Assembly: GCA_936440205.1 (NCBI GenBank)
Contig: OW387142.1
Span: 20,488,736 to 20,552,735, forward strand
Source: Lepidonotus clava
Lineage: Eukaryota; Annelida; Polychaeta; Phyllodocida; Polynoidae
Direction: 5' to 3'
DNA length: 64,000 nt
A model generated the notes under the pieces. That model worked only from the letters and a program-made list of their open reading frames with translations. It was not told where the DNA came from and ran no database searches. Within the stretch, counting starts at the first letter, position 1; each line of letters begins with the position of its first letter. The translations under genes and the position numbers were made by a program. Below are positions 10,445 through 20,480 of the stretch, one piece after another.

Positions 10445-12206
10445 GCCTTATTTTATATATTTTGCAGATCCAAAAAATTTCCCTTAACCAGCTCATGCAC
10501 GTAGGATTAGTACTTATTCCCTTTCTTATCATATGAAATACTTGGGTGTTGTCTGTATAAATATTTACACTGTGACCTGCAAGTTGGCTCAGCCATTCCT
10601 GCAGGCCACGTACTATAGGGAACAATTCTAACTCATTAATATTTTTGTTATCATATATAATATCAGTAGGTGCCTGTAAAATATGATTACAATCAGAACC
10701 TGGAAAAACAATGCTATTGTCCCAGCTTCCTGCCCTCCAGTCACTACCCATATACACTGCAAAGCCCTTCATTGATGAGTCTGATACCATAGGGAGGGGG
10801 AATTCTTTGTATTCGATTTTTCTTTTGCCATTAAAATTTTCCAGAAATTTTTCCCACCATAACAGGTCGTCTCTACATGCCTGTCCTATTTTTATTGCTT
10901 TTAAATTATTATTTAAAAGGACTTTATACAGGTTATAAACCCTTCGACAGTATACCCTGCCTCCCTCCACAACATGAGCGCAATGGGACAGTAAGCCCCC
11001 TAGACTTTCTAGTTCCTTCCTGCCTATGGTAGCTTTTTGACCATATTTTACTACTAAATTTTTTAATTTAACTAACTTTTCCTTTGGCAATCGAATTTCC
11101 ATTTTATTGGAATCAATTTCCAGACCCAGGTAGGTACATACCTGAGATGGTGGGGTCACTTTCCCCCAGCTAATATGGAAACCTAGGTATCTTAGGACCC
11201 TTATAACTACCTGTTGGGCCCAGGTTGCCTCCTCCAGGCTTGATCCAATGACAATAAAGTCATCCAAATAATTTACTGTCTGAATACCATAAATATCTGA
11301 CAAAATATGATATATAAACTCAGAAATTTCATTAAAATACATTGGCCCTAGCCTTAGACCAAATGCCAAGCGGGAGTCTTGTATATATTTAGTCTCACCA
11401 TTAACCTCCCATCTGATTCCCAAATATTTTTGATGGTCAGGGTATATTGGGACAGCCCTATAGGCTGATTTGATGTCAACTACTGCCATGAAATCTCCAG
11501 GATTTAACAATGCGACTACATTGTCCACACTCTTATATTTGAACTCCTCAATAATATTTTCACAATAATTATTAATTGAGATTTTTTCAGGCATACTACA
11601 GTCTGTTATTGGTCTAATATTACCATCAGGTTTAGGGACTGCCCCCATAGAGTGAATACAAGCAGGTTTTTCCTGCACTATTTTTAGATAACCTTCAGCT
11701 AACTCCTTGCCAATTATTTTGTCCATTTTTTTTCTATTATCACCTTCAAAAAGAGAATTGTAATTTCTGCAATCATAACTCAGACCCCCGCTTGGCACCG
11801 TGTCATCAACAATTTTAAAGCCATCTGTTATACCATCTACCATGGATCTAAATCTATTTTTACATTCATCCGACCCAAGGGAAAGAAGATATTCAAATCT
11901 ACAGGGTCTAAGTTGTGCCAATGCGCCATTAATATAATATTCGCAGGTGCATTCACCTCGAGCGCATTTACCGAATACATTGACAGTTTGACCACTCGGC
12001 GAGCGCGCCGAGACCAGAAGATTATTTTCAAAATATTTAATATCTCTGGATCTACCCGATGGATTTTCTTCAAATTTGGGACAGCCATCGGCAAGGACCC
12101 TATCTCCATCCCTATCGACCGTTAGACAAGAAGTATCGGCTAGAAATTCTATATTTTGAACAAAGTTACCTTGTCGATTGACATTTTTGTCCTCCTGCTC
12201 CGACAC
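10191..12206 (-). CDS. Reverse transcriptase-RNase H polyprotein of Ngaro-type element
   Basis: A 671-codon frame. The RT core runs over about residues 170-420, with AVVDIKSAYRAVPIYPDHQ, LAFGLRLGPMYFNEI and the catalytic box YLDDFIVIGSS. The RNase H region over about residues 480-610 shows VSDSSMKGFAVYMG, INELELFPIVRGL, NIYTDNTQVFHM and NLVADTLSR, the expected acidic residues of DIRS-type RNase H. The first 150 residues are unassigned and may be a Gag-Pol linker. No methyltransferase domain follows, consistent with Ngaro. Confidence 0.9.
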   Translation of the reverse strand: MSEQEDKNVNRQGNFVQNIEFLADTSCLTVDRDGDRVLADGCPKFEENPSGRSRDIKYFENNLLVSARSPSGQTVNVFGKCARGECTCEYYINGALAQLRPCRFEYLLSLGSDECKNRFRSMVDGITDGFKIVDDTVPSGGLSYDCRNYNSLFEGDNRKKMDKIIGKELAEGYLKIVQEKPACIHSMGAVPKPDGNIRPITDCSMPEKISINNYCENIIEEFKYKSVDNVVALLNPGDFMAVVDIKSAYRAVPIYPDHQKYLGIRWEVNGETKYIQDSRLAFGLRLGPMYFNEISEFIYHILSDIYGIQTVNYLDDFIVIGSSLEEATWAQQVVIRVLRYLGFHISWGKVTPPSQVCTYLGLEIDSNKMEIRLPKEKLVKLKNLVVKYGQKATIGRKELESLGGLLSHCAHVVEGGRVYCRRVYNLYKVLLNNNLKAIKIGQACRDDLLWWEKFLENFNGKRKIEYKEFPLPMVSDSSMKGFAVYMGSDWRAGSWDNSIVFPGSDCNHILQAPTDIIYDNKNINELELFPIVRGLQEWLSQLAGHSVNIYTDNTQVFHMIRKGISTNPTCMSWLREIFWICKIYKIRLVPHYINTKNNLVADTLSRLLYFKSEDAVKKCILGASLCCANAIFDFCRGNVPDEASDSVEKIRRREINTKVKEDAVEMLFEGM

Positions 12207-12554
12207 CGCTTGTGTACTTTCGACACGGAAACCCGTGACGTCAGCGGTATCGGTGCTTTGACCCGGGCTTGACCCCGGCGATGCAAAGTACCGGCGTGTA
12301 CCGATCGTACCAATACTGGAGATAATATTTGAAATACAACAAGAATCGTCGTCTCCTTCGACTGGATTAATTCCTTCTACCTCTAAGACACGGAGGAAAC
12401 CACCATTACGACCAGGATCTCTGGATTTACTGTATAATTTAACACTTTGAGCTAGCGAGCCCGCCCACGACTGAGAAGAAACCCTTGTACCCGTGACGTC
12501 ACTGTCAGATAAGTATTTAACGCCTGGAATCTTCTCAGATTTTTGAACGATATC

Positions 12555-13589
12555 CTATTTCTTATCGCTGCTCACACGTACACAGTCCTTCTTGCTGTGC
12601 CCTTTCTTGTCGCAAATTATACAAGCATGGTTCAAATTACATTTGCCAAAACACCCGCTGTCAGAGTTGAAGCGGAAGCAAATCTTTTCGGAATAAGATC
12701 TACCGTTTCCCTGGCTTTGTTTACCTTTGAACCCCCCTCCAGACTTGTTACCGCTACCTGCCTTGAAGGTATTGTCGAATGAAAAAGATGACATTATCTC
12801 CTCCTGATCGAAATTGCCAAATTCCCCGTGTCCCAGCCTCCCAGCTCTCTCCCTTACTGAGATATCATATTGATTAAACGTGTCGAACGTGTACAATCGC
12901 TTAGAGGCTTTCTCTGTCAATAGCTTTACATGCTTGACAGCGGGGAGTGGATCTTTTTTATCCAAAATTAGCTTTTCAATTGTCTTTAGGCCAACAAGTA
13001 ACACTTCTTCTACATTCTTAGGCTTATCGCCGCTTTTGCAATACAATTTCTGGGCATATTTCTTTGTTTTACCTTTGTCTTTTGTAGGTGAAGTGGACCT
13101 ATCGCTGGAGCGGCTCGACTCATCGCTCGACGACTCGGCGGCGGTGCTGACGGGTTTGGGCGATGATTGCATCTTCCCCCTCTTCTTCGTCTTAGGCCTG
13201 GACTTTCTTGGAGATACTTCTACCCATCCATCGCTGTCATCATCAGAATCGTCTCTGGCAGGAGCCATCGCCTCCTCTTGCTTCTCCGCTAACCGGTTGA
13301 CGGCGCCAACGAGTTTAGAGATGTTCTTCTCCATTACGCCCATCCTACTGTTGAGGACTCCAGTCTCCGCAGCTTTCGGAGGCGATTGGATCGCCGCCGG
13401 GAAATTGCTCAAAAGGCTGTTCCCCATCTCAATTCCACCACCACCATCGCCGAACAGGTCATCCGACCCGCCCGGTGCAGAATCATCGCTCGTCCGCAGG
13501 CGATTGCATTTCTTCCCCGTCGGGGCAATGTGTCGAGTCTGACACTTTTTGCAGAAGTTCTTCTTCTTGGACATCTTTGGTAAGTCCAA
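12555..13589 (-). CDS. Gag-like nucleocapsid ORF of Ngaro-type element
   Basis: A 344-codon frame starting MDLPKMSKKKNFCKKCQTRH. The N-terminus has a possible Cys/His finger (CKKC...H). The middle is Ser/Lys/Asp-rich and low-complexity. The C-terminus has a CCHC zinc knuckle, CIICDKKGHSKKDC, preceded by further Cys residues. This is the usual place and form of the DIRS gag-like protein. It is the first ORF downstream of the A1 promoter. About 350 bp without a long frame separate it from RT. Confidence 0.82.
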   Translation of the reverse strand: MDLPKMSKKKNFCKKCQTRHIAPTGKKCNRLRTSDDSAPGGSDDLFGDGGGGIEMGNSLLSNFPAAIQSPPKAAETGVLNSRMGVMEKNISKLVGAVNRLAEKQEEAMAPARDDSDDDSDGWVEVSPRKSRPKTKKRGKMQSSPKPVSTAAESSSDESSRSSDRSTSPTKDKGKTKKYAQKLYCKSGDKPKNVEEVLLVGLKTIEKLILDKKDPLPAVKHVKLLTEKASKRLYTFDTFNQYDISVRERAGRLGHGEFGNFDQEEIMSSFSFDNTFKAGSGNKSGGGFKGKQSQGNGRSYSEKICFRFNSDSGCFGKCNLNHACIICDKKGHSKKDCVRVSSDKK

Positions 13590-13740
13590 TTAATTATTTC
13601 TTGGAATGTTGTGTAGAAATAATACGGTTTAAACCCCTTAAAACCGCTGAGAAATTCAAATAATCTCTCTTAAAATTCTGCTGCGATGGTAAATCGTTGG
13701 TGGTTAGAACGAGAATGACCAACGGTCAAGCTCGGGCGAT

Positions 13741-13823
13741 TTATATAGTGGAGGTACAACAATCTCCGTAGCGATGGTAACGGGGGGCGATGACGTCACG
13801 CCTCTCCGAAATAAATAAATTGG
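13741..13823 (-). promoter_or_regulatory. Pol II promoter inside Ngaro A1 repeat
   Basis: Reading on -, toward gag, one sees in order: CCAAT (13823-13819), a perfect CRE TGACGTCA (13798-13791), an RFX X-box-like GTTACCATCGCTAC (13781-13768), and a TATA box TATATAA (13747-13741). Initiation would fall about 30 bases further, near 13710. The same motifs sit in A2. The order and spacing are those of a compact animal promoter. Activity is inference. Confidence 0.65.
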
Positions 13824-13884
13824 TTCAGGTATCGCTGCACAATTTAATATCTATGTCAGAAACAGCAAAGCTACATCTAGACAT

Positions 13885-14088
13885 AGGGTGCGTTTCACAC
13901 TAGGACAATCGTAAATACGTTTCTCACATCTCAAAGTTTAAGATAAGATGTGTTAAAAATCAAGAATCTTAAATCTATAGTTAACAACAGAAATATACGA
14001 TCATAAGTCAGGAATACAACCATGAAAAAAACCAAATATCTTAACTGAAAATATGATCTTAGACTTACGACCAGTGTGAAACACCCCA
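13885..14088. mobile_element. MITE, GCGTTTCACAC family, copy 2
   Basis: Ends GGGTGCGTTTCACACTAGG and (right, reversed) GGGGTGTTTCACACTGG. The core shares AAGATAAGATGTG, AAATATCTTAACTGAA and GATCTTA with the 1593-1807 copy. About 200 bp, non-coding. Confidence 0.8.
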
Positions 14089-14343
14089 TGACTACACTAT
14101 CATGAGTAGAGAAAACTAGATTATCAGAGCATAGTTCATGCATGATACTACACTGACTCAAAATAACACTAGCATACATAGTTAGCAACCATGGTACAAT
14201 TGTTAGTCATTCAACATTAATACAAGACTCCAAGGAGCACTTAAGCACCAATCAAGAGTAAACCATAAGAGCACATATATCTGTGTCAGCACAAGTACAG
14301 GGAAATGTGACCCGACTGTGATGGGAAGTTTTGATATAATCTA
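14089..14343. other. Unannotated stretch
   Basis: No recognisable feature. AT-rich single-copy-looking sequence between two MITEs. Confidence 0.4.
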
Positions 14344-14997
14344 AGTATAGACCCCAATGGTTGGGGTGTGAATGACGCAACTTCTTTTAATCAAAATCTC
14401 AAGATTTGTTTATCATAGTATTATTTAATAGAAACCATCATTAAATAGCCGGCAAATAACCATATACATTAACATAGAATATATAAAGGTAACTAGAACA
14501 ATATCTGTACATTATGGACGCGAACCTAAAAATCATAATATTCAACCATATTGTTTGAACATTGTTATCTCACTTGACATATATATGTGAAGGAAGACAT
14601 GTCTCAGAATGTCTATATATGTTCTTGTTCTCTTTTAGTGAAATAAAGAAAATCGATCTGCAAAAAATCTAAAAAAAATGTTCTATCTTTTTACATTTTT
14701 GATTATAATATAAGATCTAGAGCCTAAAACAAACTTCTGAGACATTCTTCCCTGTATATGATTATTATGAAGGTGTGCGTGAAAGTTTGTTCATGTCATC
14801 TGCACATATCCATGTTCAAAAATTAAAATAAAATAAAAATTCATAAAATCTCCATTTTGAATTTCTTCTAGATTTTATTAATAACAATAGACAGCGAATA
14901 TTAGCTTTTAAATAATTTATATCATTTTAAGATGAGAGCGTCTTTAAAGAATTCATGGATAGTTTCCTGAAAAGCCCACCCACCACTGGCTTATCCT
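14344..14997. mobile_element. MITE, ATAGACACCAGTGG family, copy 1
   Basis: The left end is AGTATAGACCCCAATGGTTGG and the right end reversed is GGATAAGCCAGTGGTGGG. A sister copy lies at 31931-32617. Shared interior words include TAGCCGGCAAATAACCATAT, TGTCTCAG and GACAT(T)CTTCCCTG, the last two also forming an internal inverted pair around 14600 and 14740. Non-coding, about 650 bp. Confidence 0.7.
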
Positions 14998-16184
14998 TGA
15001 AGCTATCCCCATTCGAAACAGGAATGAATTGATTGAGTCAACATTGGATCGCTTCTGCTGTTCTGTTTAAAATAACACGTAAAAGAACTATTAATCAAAC
15101 GGATTAGCCAGCAATAAATGATCTATTTAATAATAATGGATGGGGGTATACAGGAAGCGCAGTTCATGTACTACTTGGGAAACTCTGTGCGGTAACACAG
15201 CCTATCCCACCAACCCCCTGTTGTAATACTCTAACCTGCAACTACCCACCCTTCCACCATGCATGTAGTGTTCTTATGTCTAACCCTTCATGGGCGGTCC
15301 GCTACCTTATTTCAATGGCACTGGTTGCCATAGTAACTTGAAGCAGCTGTCCAGGTGATATGGGGGTTGTCACCTGGCGCCCACAACCCCCAGGGGGCGG
15401 CGTTACACACCTGGAGGACGCAGCGTCTGCCACTCACCTGTATGCAAGGCCCCGCCTATAAGGTAAACGGGGTATACTCACTTTTTATGCTTCCTCAAAA
15501 TGACCTATCCAACATTCACATGTATAGTTAATGCCTTTCAAAATGATTATTAGATGGCTCTGGTGTACGTTTATATCCGCACGCAAAGCAAACAGAATGT
15601 AAAAGATGCAATTTAAGTCTTGAATAGGTACACAATATAAAAAAAAACACAAAAAACAACAATGTAACTTAAATTAAGAATTGCATGATGGTTCCTTCCT
15701 GTTTAAAACAATACTTATATCAAAACGGCATTGCTTCCAATTTCTACCAAAGCTCCATCTGTTTAGTTACAGACATTAATGAAAATAATGAGTGAGCTAG
15801 GGCTAATATGCTATGATGAGATTAATGCTGGTATATGAAACCATACATGTACCTGTAATGACGAAGGGGAAACACTGGGAACCAGCTAGATCTGTCCACA
15901 GTGATCACTGTGCAGACATAAATCAGTGCAGTGACCACTGTGAAGACATGTCTGTACAGTAGGCATAGGTTTTACTACATATATACACATTTCTCAGTCC
16001 TAAGTTTAGGAGGAGGATTTTGTCACATTTTGGAATGCATATACAATGCTATAAAATAACTTTTTCTTTTACATGTATTACAATCTGTTTTTTCCAAGTT
16101 AAGAGCTAAATGAATTTTTGTATTTCTGGCATCTGTTCCATGTCTTCCACCACAACGGAATTTAAGAATTCCACTGATAATCCT
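14998..16184. other. Unannotated stretch with E-box and X-box-like words
   Basis: No gene recognised. Between 15290 and 15450 a locally GC-rich patch holds GTTGCCATAGTAAC (15328-15341), a good RFX X-box consensus, followed by several CAGGTG/CACCTG E-boxes. The rest is AT-rich and featureless to me. Confidence 0.4.
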
Positions 16185-16186
16185 TA

Positions 16187-16728
16187 GGGTCTAAATGTTA
16201 GCCAAATGTGACTAGCATCATTAGTCAAATTGACGGGGCCTAAACAGACTAACTTTTTCTAGTCAATAATGACTAAGGTGACTTACATAGATAGTCACAC
16301 TTGACCAGTTGACTAAGGTTAGAATTTCTTTGTTTGGATGAAAATTCACATTCTGGAAACCCTCTATTATACAAAATACAGGCTTGTAAGGTGTGAGACT
16401 TGTCCCAGTAATACACTATTACTTTACAAAGGAGTATGCAACATACCTATATATATATAACCAAATGCAGATGGCTGAGATTAAAAGAGATTACTTACAA
16501 CAAATCAAGTAGTGTCAAATGACTGTTTTCTGTTTACTTGAAGATCATGATGTCACTTCCTGTCAGTTATGACATCACTTCCTCTCAAAACCTAGTCAGT
16601 TTGACTATCAATGTTAGTCATTCTGACTAACTTTGATGACTCTGCCAGAATTGACATTAGTCAGGATTACTAACACAATTTGACTAAGGTAACATAGTCG
16701 TATATGACTATGTCTACTAGGCCCAGAG
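16187..16728. mobile_element. MITE built of TAGTCA/TGACTA repeats
   Basis: The left arm GGGTCTAAATGTTAGCC...ATTAGTCAAATTG pairs with the right arm reversed GGGCCTAGTAGACATAG...CCTTAGTCAAATTG. The interior contains more than fifteen AGTCA/TGACT words in both orientations, giving hairpin potential throughout. A second GGGGCCTAAACAGACTAAC end inside (near 16237) suggests a nested or duplicated end. Non-coding; a short - strand frame here is incidental. Confidence 0.6.
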
Positions 16729-17450
16729 ATTATCAGTGTGTGTGGTTTAGCATCCACCTTCCCGTCTTTACAACATAGAAGGTAGAGTAGAAGATTTTCA
16801 AGAGAACACTGCAGTAACTTGAGCTGCATCTTCATGACCGGCACTCAGAATGCCCCTTAATTTCTCTATAGGAAGGCACTGATCACGAAGGACTTTAGTC
16901 TACTATTAAAGGCCAAATATCGTCAGCATAACAATGTTTCTTTTTTACATCTTGAGAACGAATTTGTTACGGAGAACAGAGTCATCCACTCGTATATATA
17001 ATCTGTCTAAATCTGGATGAATGCGGTGTGATCATCCCAGCACATTGTCTACTGCTGCTATGGGTGGTTTCACCCAAAACTACACATGGACGTGCTTGTC
17101 GTTCATTCTCCAATCTGCTTGGTTGGTCTTCTCCATTGGTGCAGGGTAAGAAAGTAACATTTCATTTGGGTTGACCAGTTCTGATGGTGCTCCCCTCTGT
17201 GGTCAGGGGTGTTACATCACAAGGACTGATTAGTCAAACCCTAACCCTAATTACTGGAACCAATCTTGTTGTGCATGAAGTGATGTATTTACCAAAGGAT
17301 ACTACTCACGACGTTCCGACCTCCGTAGAGGTTGGTGATGCACTGGGTCATAGCAGTTTCGGTGCAATACCTCATTAGGCTGAGTCAAAGTGTGCTATGT
17401 CCACTCTAGGTATCTTAATGCACTACAGACGTTGGTATTCGGTGGTGGCA
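16729..17450. other. Unannotated stretch upstream of Penelope tail
   Basis: No recognised gene. It may include 3' non-coding sequence of the Penelope-like element that follows on the - strand. The short CTAACCCTAACCCTAA at 17238-17253 is too small to be a telomere tract. Confidence 0.35.
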
Positions 17451-17779
17451 TAAAGTCGGAGAGTTGTTTAAATTGTATATAGGCAAAAATCTGATCTATC
17501 CCTTCTCATCTCAATATATTAATTTAATTTTTCTGACAGGAATTCCCAGATGAGAACCTAGGCCGAGACACAGTGGAAATTATACTGCGTTGTATAGAGT
17601 TTTTATGTGGGCTTGTGTTCAGTGTTGGTAGGCCAGGGTCAGATGTTAGCAGTAGTGATAAATGTCTCAGTAGGTTGAATCAATCGAGTTTAGACCTATA
17701 GGAATCTGGCTACGTAAGCGATGTATCCATTCATGCTCTACTGACAGGCGAATTCAGATTTCTACATCCCCTAGTCCAT

Positions 17780-18000
17780 GGTGGGTGGGAAGGTTGAGGT
17801 GTCTTATCACTTCAGTACCATTTGTGTTGTGGACAATGTGGTAGAAATGATTCTTGAAGCCCTCCTAGAGACCATTTTTTGTTTGGCCTACATACTACTT
17901 GCTGCAATGCTTGCATGTGATGCAATAAACTATGTTATTGCTTTTGCAGCTTATAATTATGTTGTAGAGTGTGCGGTACTGGTGGCCAGTCTGGGCTTTA
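17780..18000 (-). pseudogene. Penelope GIY-YIG endonuclease
   Basis: On - the translation reads IISCKSNNIVYCITCKHCSK, a stop, then YVGQTKNGL and further GFKNHFYHI. This is the PLE version of the GIY-YIG domain: the usual GIY becomes VYxIxC with a CxxC pair, and YIG becomes YVG. It lies downstream of the RT as expected. A + strand frame of 125 codons covering 17778-18155 is its antisense shadow. Confidence 0.8.
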
Positions 18001-18345
18001 TTTTGCCCAATCTGTTCAGTCTTGGACAGTATCTGCAATTTTTATTCTTGCAGATTTTGTCTGACTGTTGGGTTTCTGTCTCCAATGGGTCTTCATCAGT
18101 GGGTTTGAGTCGTGCTCTCACTAGCAAACCGCACAGGCTCTTTGGTTTCTTATAGCCAACTCTGAAAGAGTGAGCTTGTAGTAGACAAATGCTGCTTGAC
18201 CTGTCTAACAGATCCCATGCCTTTCAACTTGGTCTTTTAGACTGTCGAAGCTTGGGTTGTATGTAGTTGTCGGAAAGATCATGTTATCATCTCTGTCTAC
18301 ATTCTCTTTTGGGTTCGGAATTAAGAGTTCAGCTCTTGGCTGTGA

Positions 18346-19360
18346 CTAGTCTTTTTTGAAAGCTCCACTTATCAGATCAGGGGGATACCCATTCTGTACC
18401 AGCATTGCACCTTTCCTGGCGCAGTGGATTTGGAAGTCCAATTTGGAGCTGCAAATCCTTTGTATGCACAGGAATTGGCCATAATGTAGACCCTTCTTGC
18501 AGTGATAAGGGCGGGTCGAGTCGTATGGTAGATAATTAATATGGTGTCCAAGAAATTTATCCTGCTTTTTGGACCATTCTGCTGTGAATTTAATCATTGA
18601 ATGCACTGAGTTGAGATGGGATATGATTTTGTCTAGTTTCACTATTCCGTATTGCCATATACATAAAACGTCATCAATGTAACATTACCAGGCTGCCGGT
18701 CGGAGATGGTAGGTGTATACATGGTCCTCCTCAAATTTGGTCATGAAGATGTTTGCATACGATGGGGTGACTGTAGTACCCATGGTGGATCCTCCAATCT
18801 GCAGGTAGCGTTTACCATGAAGTTGGAAGTTATTGTATGCCAAGACTCGACCTAAGAGCTTGACCAAAGATATGTTACCAGGTTGTGACCCCATTGGTCG
18901 TTGGTCATTCAAGGCTTCATACACTGATTGGCAGCCATTATCGTTCAGTATATTTGTATACAAGGATGAGACATCTAGAGTTAGTAGAATCTCATTTCCT
19001 TGTAAATTCCCATCATTGTTCAGCCTATTCAGGAAATCACTTGTGTCCCTGATGTATGACCGTCCAGTACTCACAATCGCAAAAGGCTGATACTCTCTCT
19101 GTTGGGCTTTCATTGGCAGATACAATCAGTCAGCCTGGCACTGGTGTTGTGTTCTTGTGGATCTTTGGAAGAAGGTAGAGTTAAGGTGTCTTGGTGTTAT
19201 CAGTGACGAGATATTTTCTGGTCTTTTCTGTAATTTCTCCCCTAAGTCACATATTCTCCAGTTGAAGTGCTACTTTATAGTTATGATCCAAGGTTAAATC
19301 AATTTCTTGTGGTTGATAGAAATCTTTGTTGGCTAGTTGTCTTTCGCCTTCTGTCCAAAT
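18346..19360 (-). pseudogene. Penelope-type reverse transcriptase
   Basis: PLE reverse transcriptases use a telomerase-related RT. The N-terminal motif YLLPKIHKNTTP is read at about 19175-19140, then after a stop SANESPTERVSAF. The frame 19125-18685 gives STGRSYIRDTSDFL, LLTLDVSSLYTNI, KRYLQIGGSTMGTTVTPSYANIF and MTKFEEDHVY, the ordered PLE blocks. The catalytic box CYIDDVLCIW follows at about 18680-18650 after a TAA. The frame 18642-18346 supplies the thumb region with IKFTAEWSKKQDKFLG, RICSSKLDF and QNGYPPDLI. At least two stops break it. Confidence 0.85.
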
Positions 19361-19476
19361 CTACATTCGTCTAACACTAGTCTTTACACGCAAAAATGAA
19401 GAAAGAATAGACAACACAAGGTATTTCAGATTTTAATAGGTTTTACTTTAATGGAGTAGAGAAACATGCACTCAAA

Positions 19477-20236
19477 CGCCTGGTCCCCACTGAGCAAATG
19501 CATCCCTTGATGACTAAAATGCCAGCGAGTAACTGCTCTGGCGCCAGCTTGGCGGGCAACAATCCCTGTTTTTGGTTTAAGACATGTCCCCACTTGGGCG
19601 AAGAACGATGGCAACTAATGTTAGTCGCCCAGTGATTATGAAATTAGTATGCTGTTGGTGAAAAAAAAGTTAGTCCCCAAGTTGGGATGCTCTTGCCATC
19701 AAACTGCCGGTGACTAGAGCACACACTGGTCCCCTAGCCTGGCTACTATAACTAATTGCTGGCAACTAGAGAAAAATATTTTACCAGCAAACCACCAAGA
19801 CTAGTTGCTTAGTTGCTAGACATCATGACGCCACTCTTTAGGATGTCACTGGGCAACTAACTATGTTAGTCACTGCCGATTTTTGTAATCTAGTCGTCTA
19901 AGTGGGGACCAGGCTTAAGTCGGCCGACTCACTCCAAAAAATATCAGACATGTTTGATTTCAGGGGTATTTAGTCTGCCTGGGTGACTAACTTTGGTCGC
20001 TGGTACCGATATTTGACCTTAGTAATTTTCTGCACTTAGTGGGGACCTGTCTTTAAAGCCAGCGTCTAATGTCACCTCTAATCACAGGTAGTTTGATGGG
20101 AAGAGCATCCCAATGTGGCAATTATTTTTTGTTCATGGGCGATTAGTTGGTCACCCAAAGACGTACTTATTTCCTATTCACCGGGCGACTAACGTTAGTC
20201 ACCGAGGTTTGGTCACCATGTGGGGATGCGGCTTAA
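19477..20236. mobile_element. Cluster of GGTCCCCACT-ended MITEs
   Basis: Left-type ends occur at 19477 (GCCTGGTCCCCACTGAG) and 19580 (GACATGTCCCCACTTGG). Right-type ends occur at 19898-19914 (AAGTGGGGACCAGGC, then TTA), about 20036-20052 (TTAGTGGGGACCTGTCT) and 20217-20233 (CATGTGGGGATGCGGC, then TTA). The interior is filled with GACTAACNTTAGTC and GGCGACTAA words. At least two and probably three related elements are interleaved; exact pairing of ends is not resolved. Confidence 0.6.
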
Positions 20237-20480
20237 GAAGGGTTTCCACTAAACGACATTATGCTAATGACCATGAACTACAGTGAAAGATTCACTAATA
20301 TTTTGTGGTCGTTCAGAGAATCGTTCAGTGAAAACAATAAAACGGTGGTTAAGACATCTGTAAATGACTGCAAAGGACAGTAAACGACTGCAGAAATGAA
20401 AAGATTTACGAGTGACCAAATATCTAACCTGTTAAATATTTCCTCATGACTAAAGCCCATGATTTCCTCCAAAGGCAATT
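20237..20480. mobile_element. MITE, GGGTTTCCAACTAACGA family, left part
   Basis: From AGAAGGGTTTCCACTAAACG it follows the 31461 copy: TGCTAATGACCATGAA, GTTCAGTGAAAAC, GTGGTTAAGACATCTGTAAA, AAACGACTGCAGAAATGA and ATCTAACCTGTTAAATATTTC. No matching right end is seen nearby, so it is truncated. It abuts the GGTCCCCACT cluster through CTTAAG. Confidence 0.65.

Larger units (their letters stand above)
8962..13851 (-). mobile_element. Ngaro-type (DIRS superfamily) YR retroelement, looks whole
   Basis: A 4.9-kb tyrosine-recombinase retroelement read on the - strand. In element order: A1 repeat (13851-13670), gag-like ORF, RT/RNase H ORF, YR ORF, then B1 (9356-9263), A2 (9262-9081), a 25-bp spacer and B2 (9055-8962). 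A1 and A2 are both 182 bp and look identical by eye; B1 and B2 are both 94 bp and look identical. These split direct repeats are diagnostic of Ngaro/PAT-type DIRS elements. No methyltransferase domain is seen, which favours Ngaro over DIRS1/PAT. All three ORFs are open, so the insertion looks recent. As expected for YR integration there is no ordinary target duplication. Confidence 0.9.
17500..19400 (-). mobile_element. Penelope-like element (PLE), decayed
   Basis: Both hallmark domains occur in the right order on the - strand: a Penelope-type reverse transcriptase (19360-18346) followed by a GIY-YIG endonuclease (about 18000-17780). No long terminal repeats are apparent. Several stops and frame changes interrupt the single ORF expected for the family, so it is inactive. 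The outer limits are approximate because PLE ends have no clear signature here. Confidence 0.8.

Noticed and set aside
12880-13542. 220-codon + strand frame
   Set aside because: Antisense shadow of the gag-like ORF of the Ngaro-type element; Ser/Leu/Phe bias mirrors the Lys/Ser-rich sense frame.
17238-17253. CTAACCCTAACCCTAA resembling telomere repeat
   Set aside because: Fewer than three units and internal to other sequence; not a telomere.
17778-18155. 125-codon + strand hydrophobic frame
   Set aside because: Antisense to the Penelope endonuclease; the - strand motifs explain the sequence.
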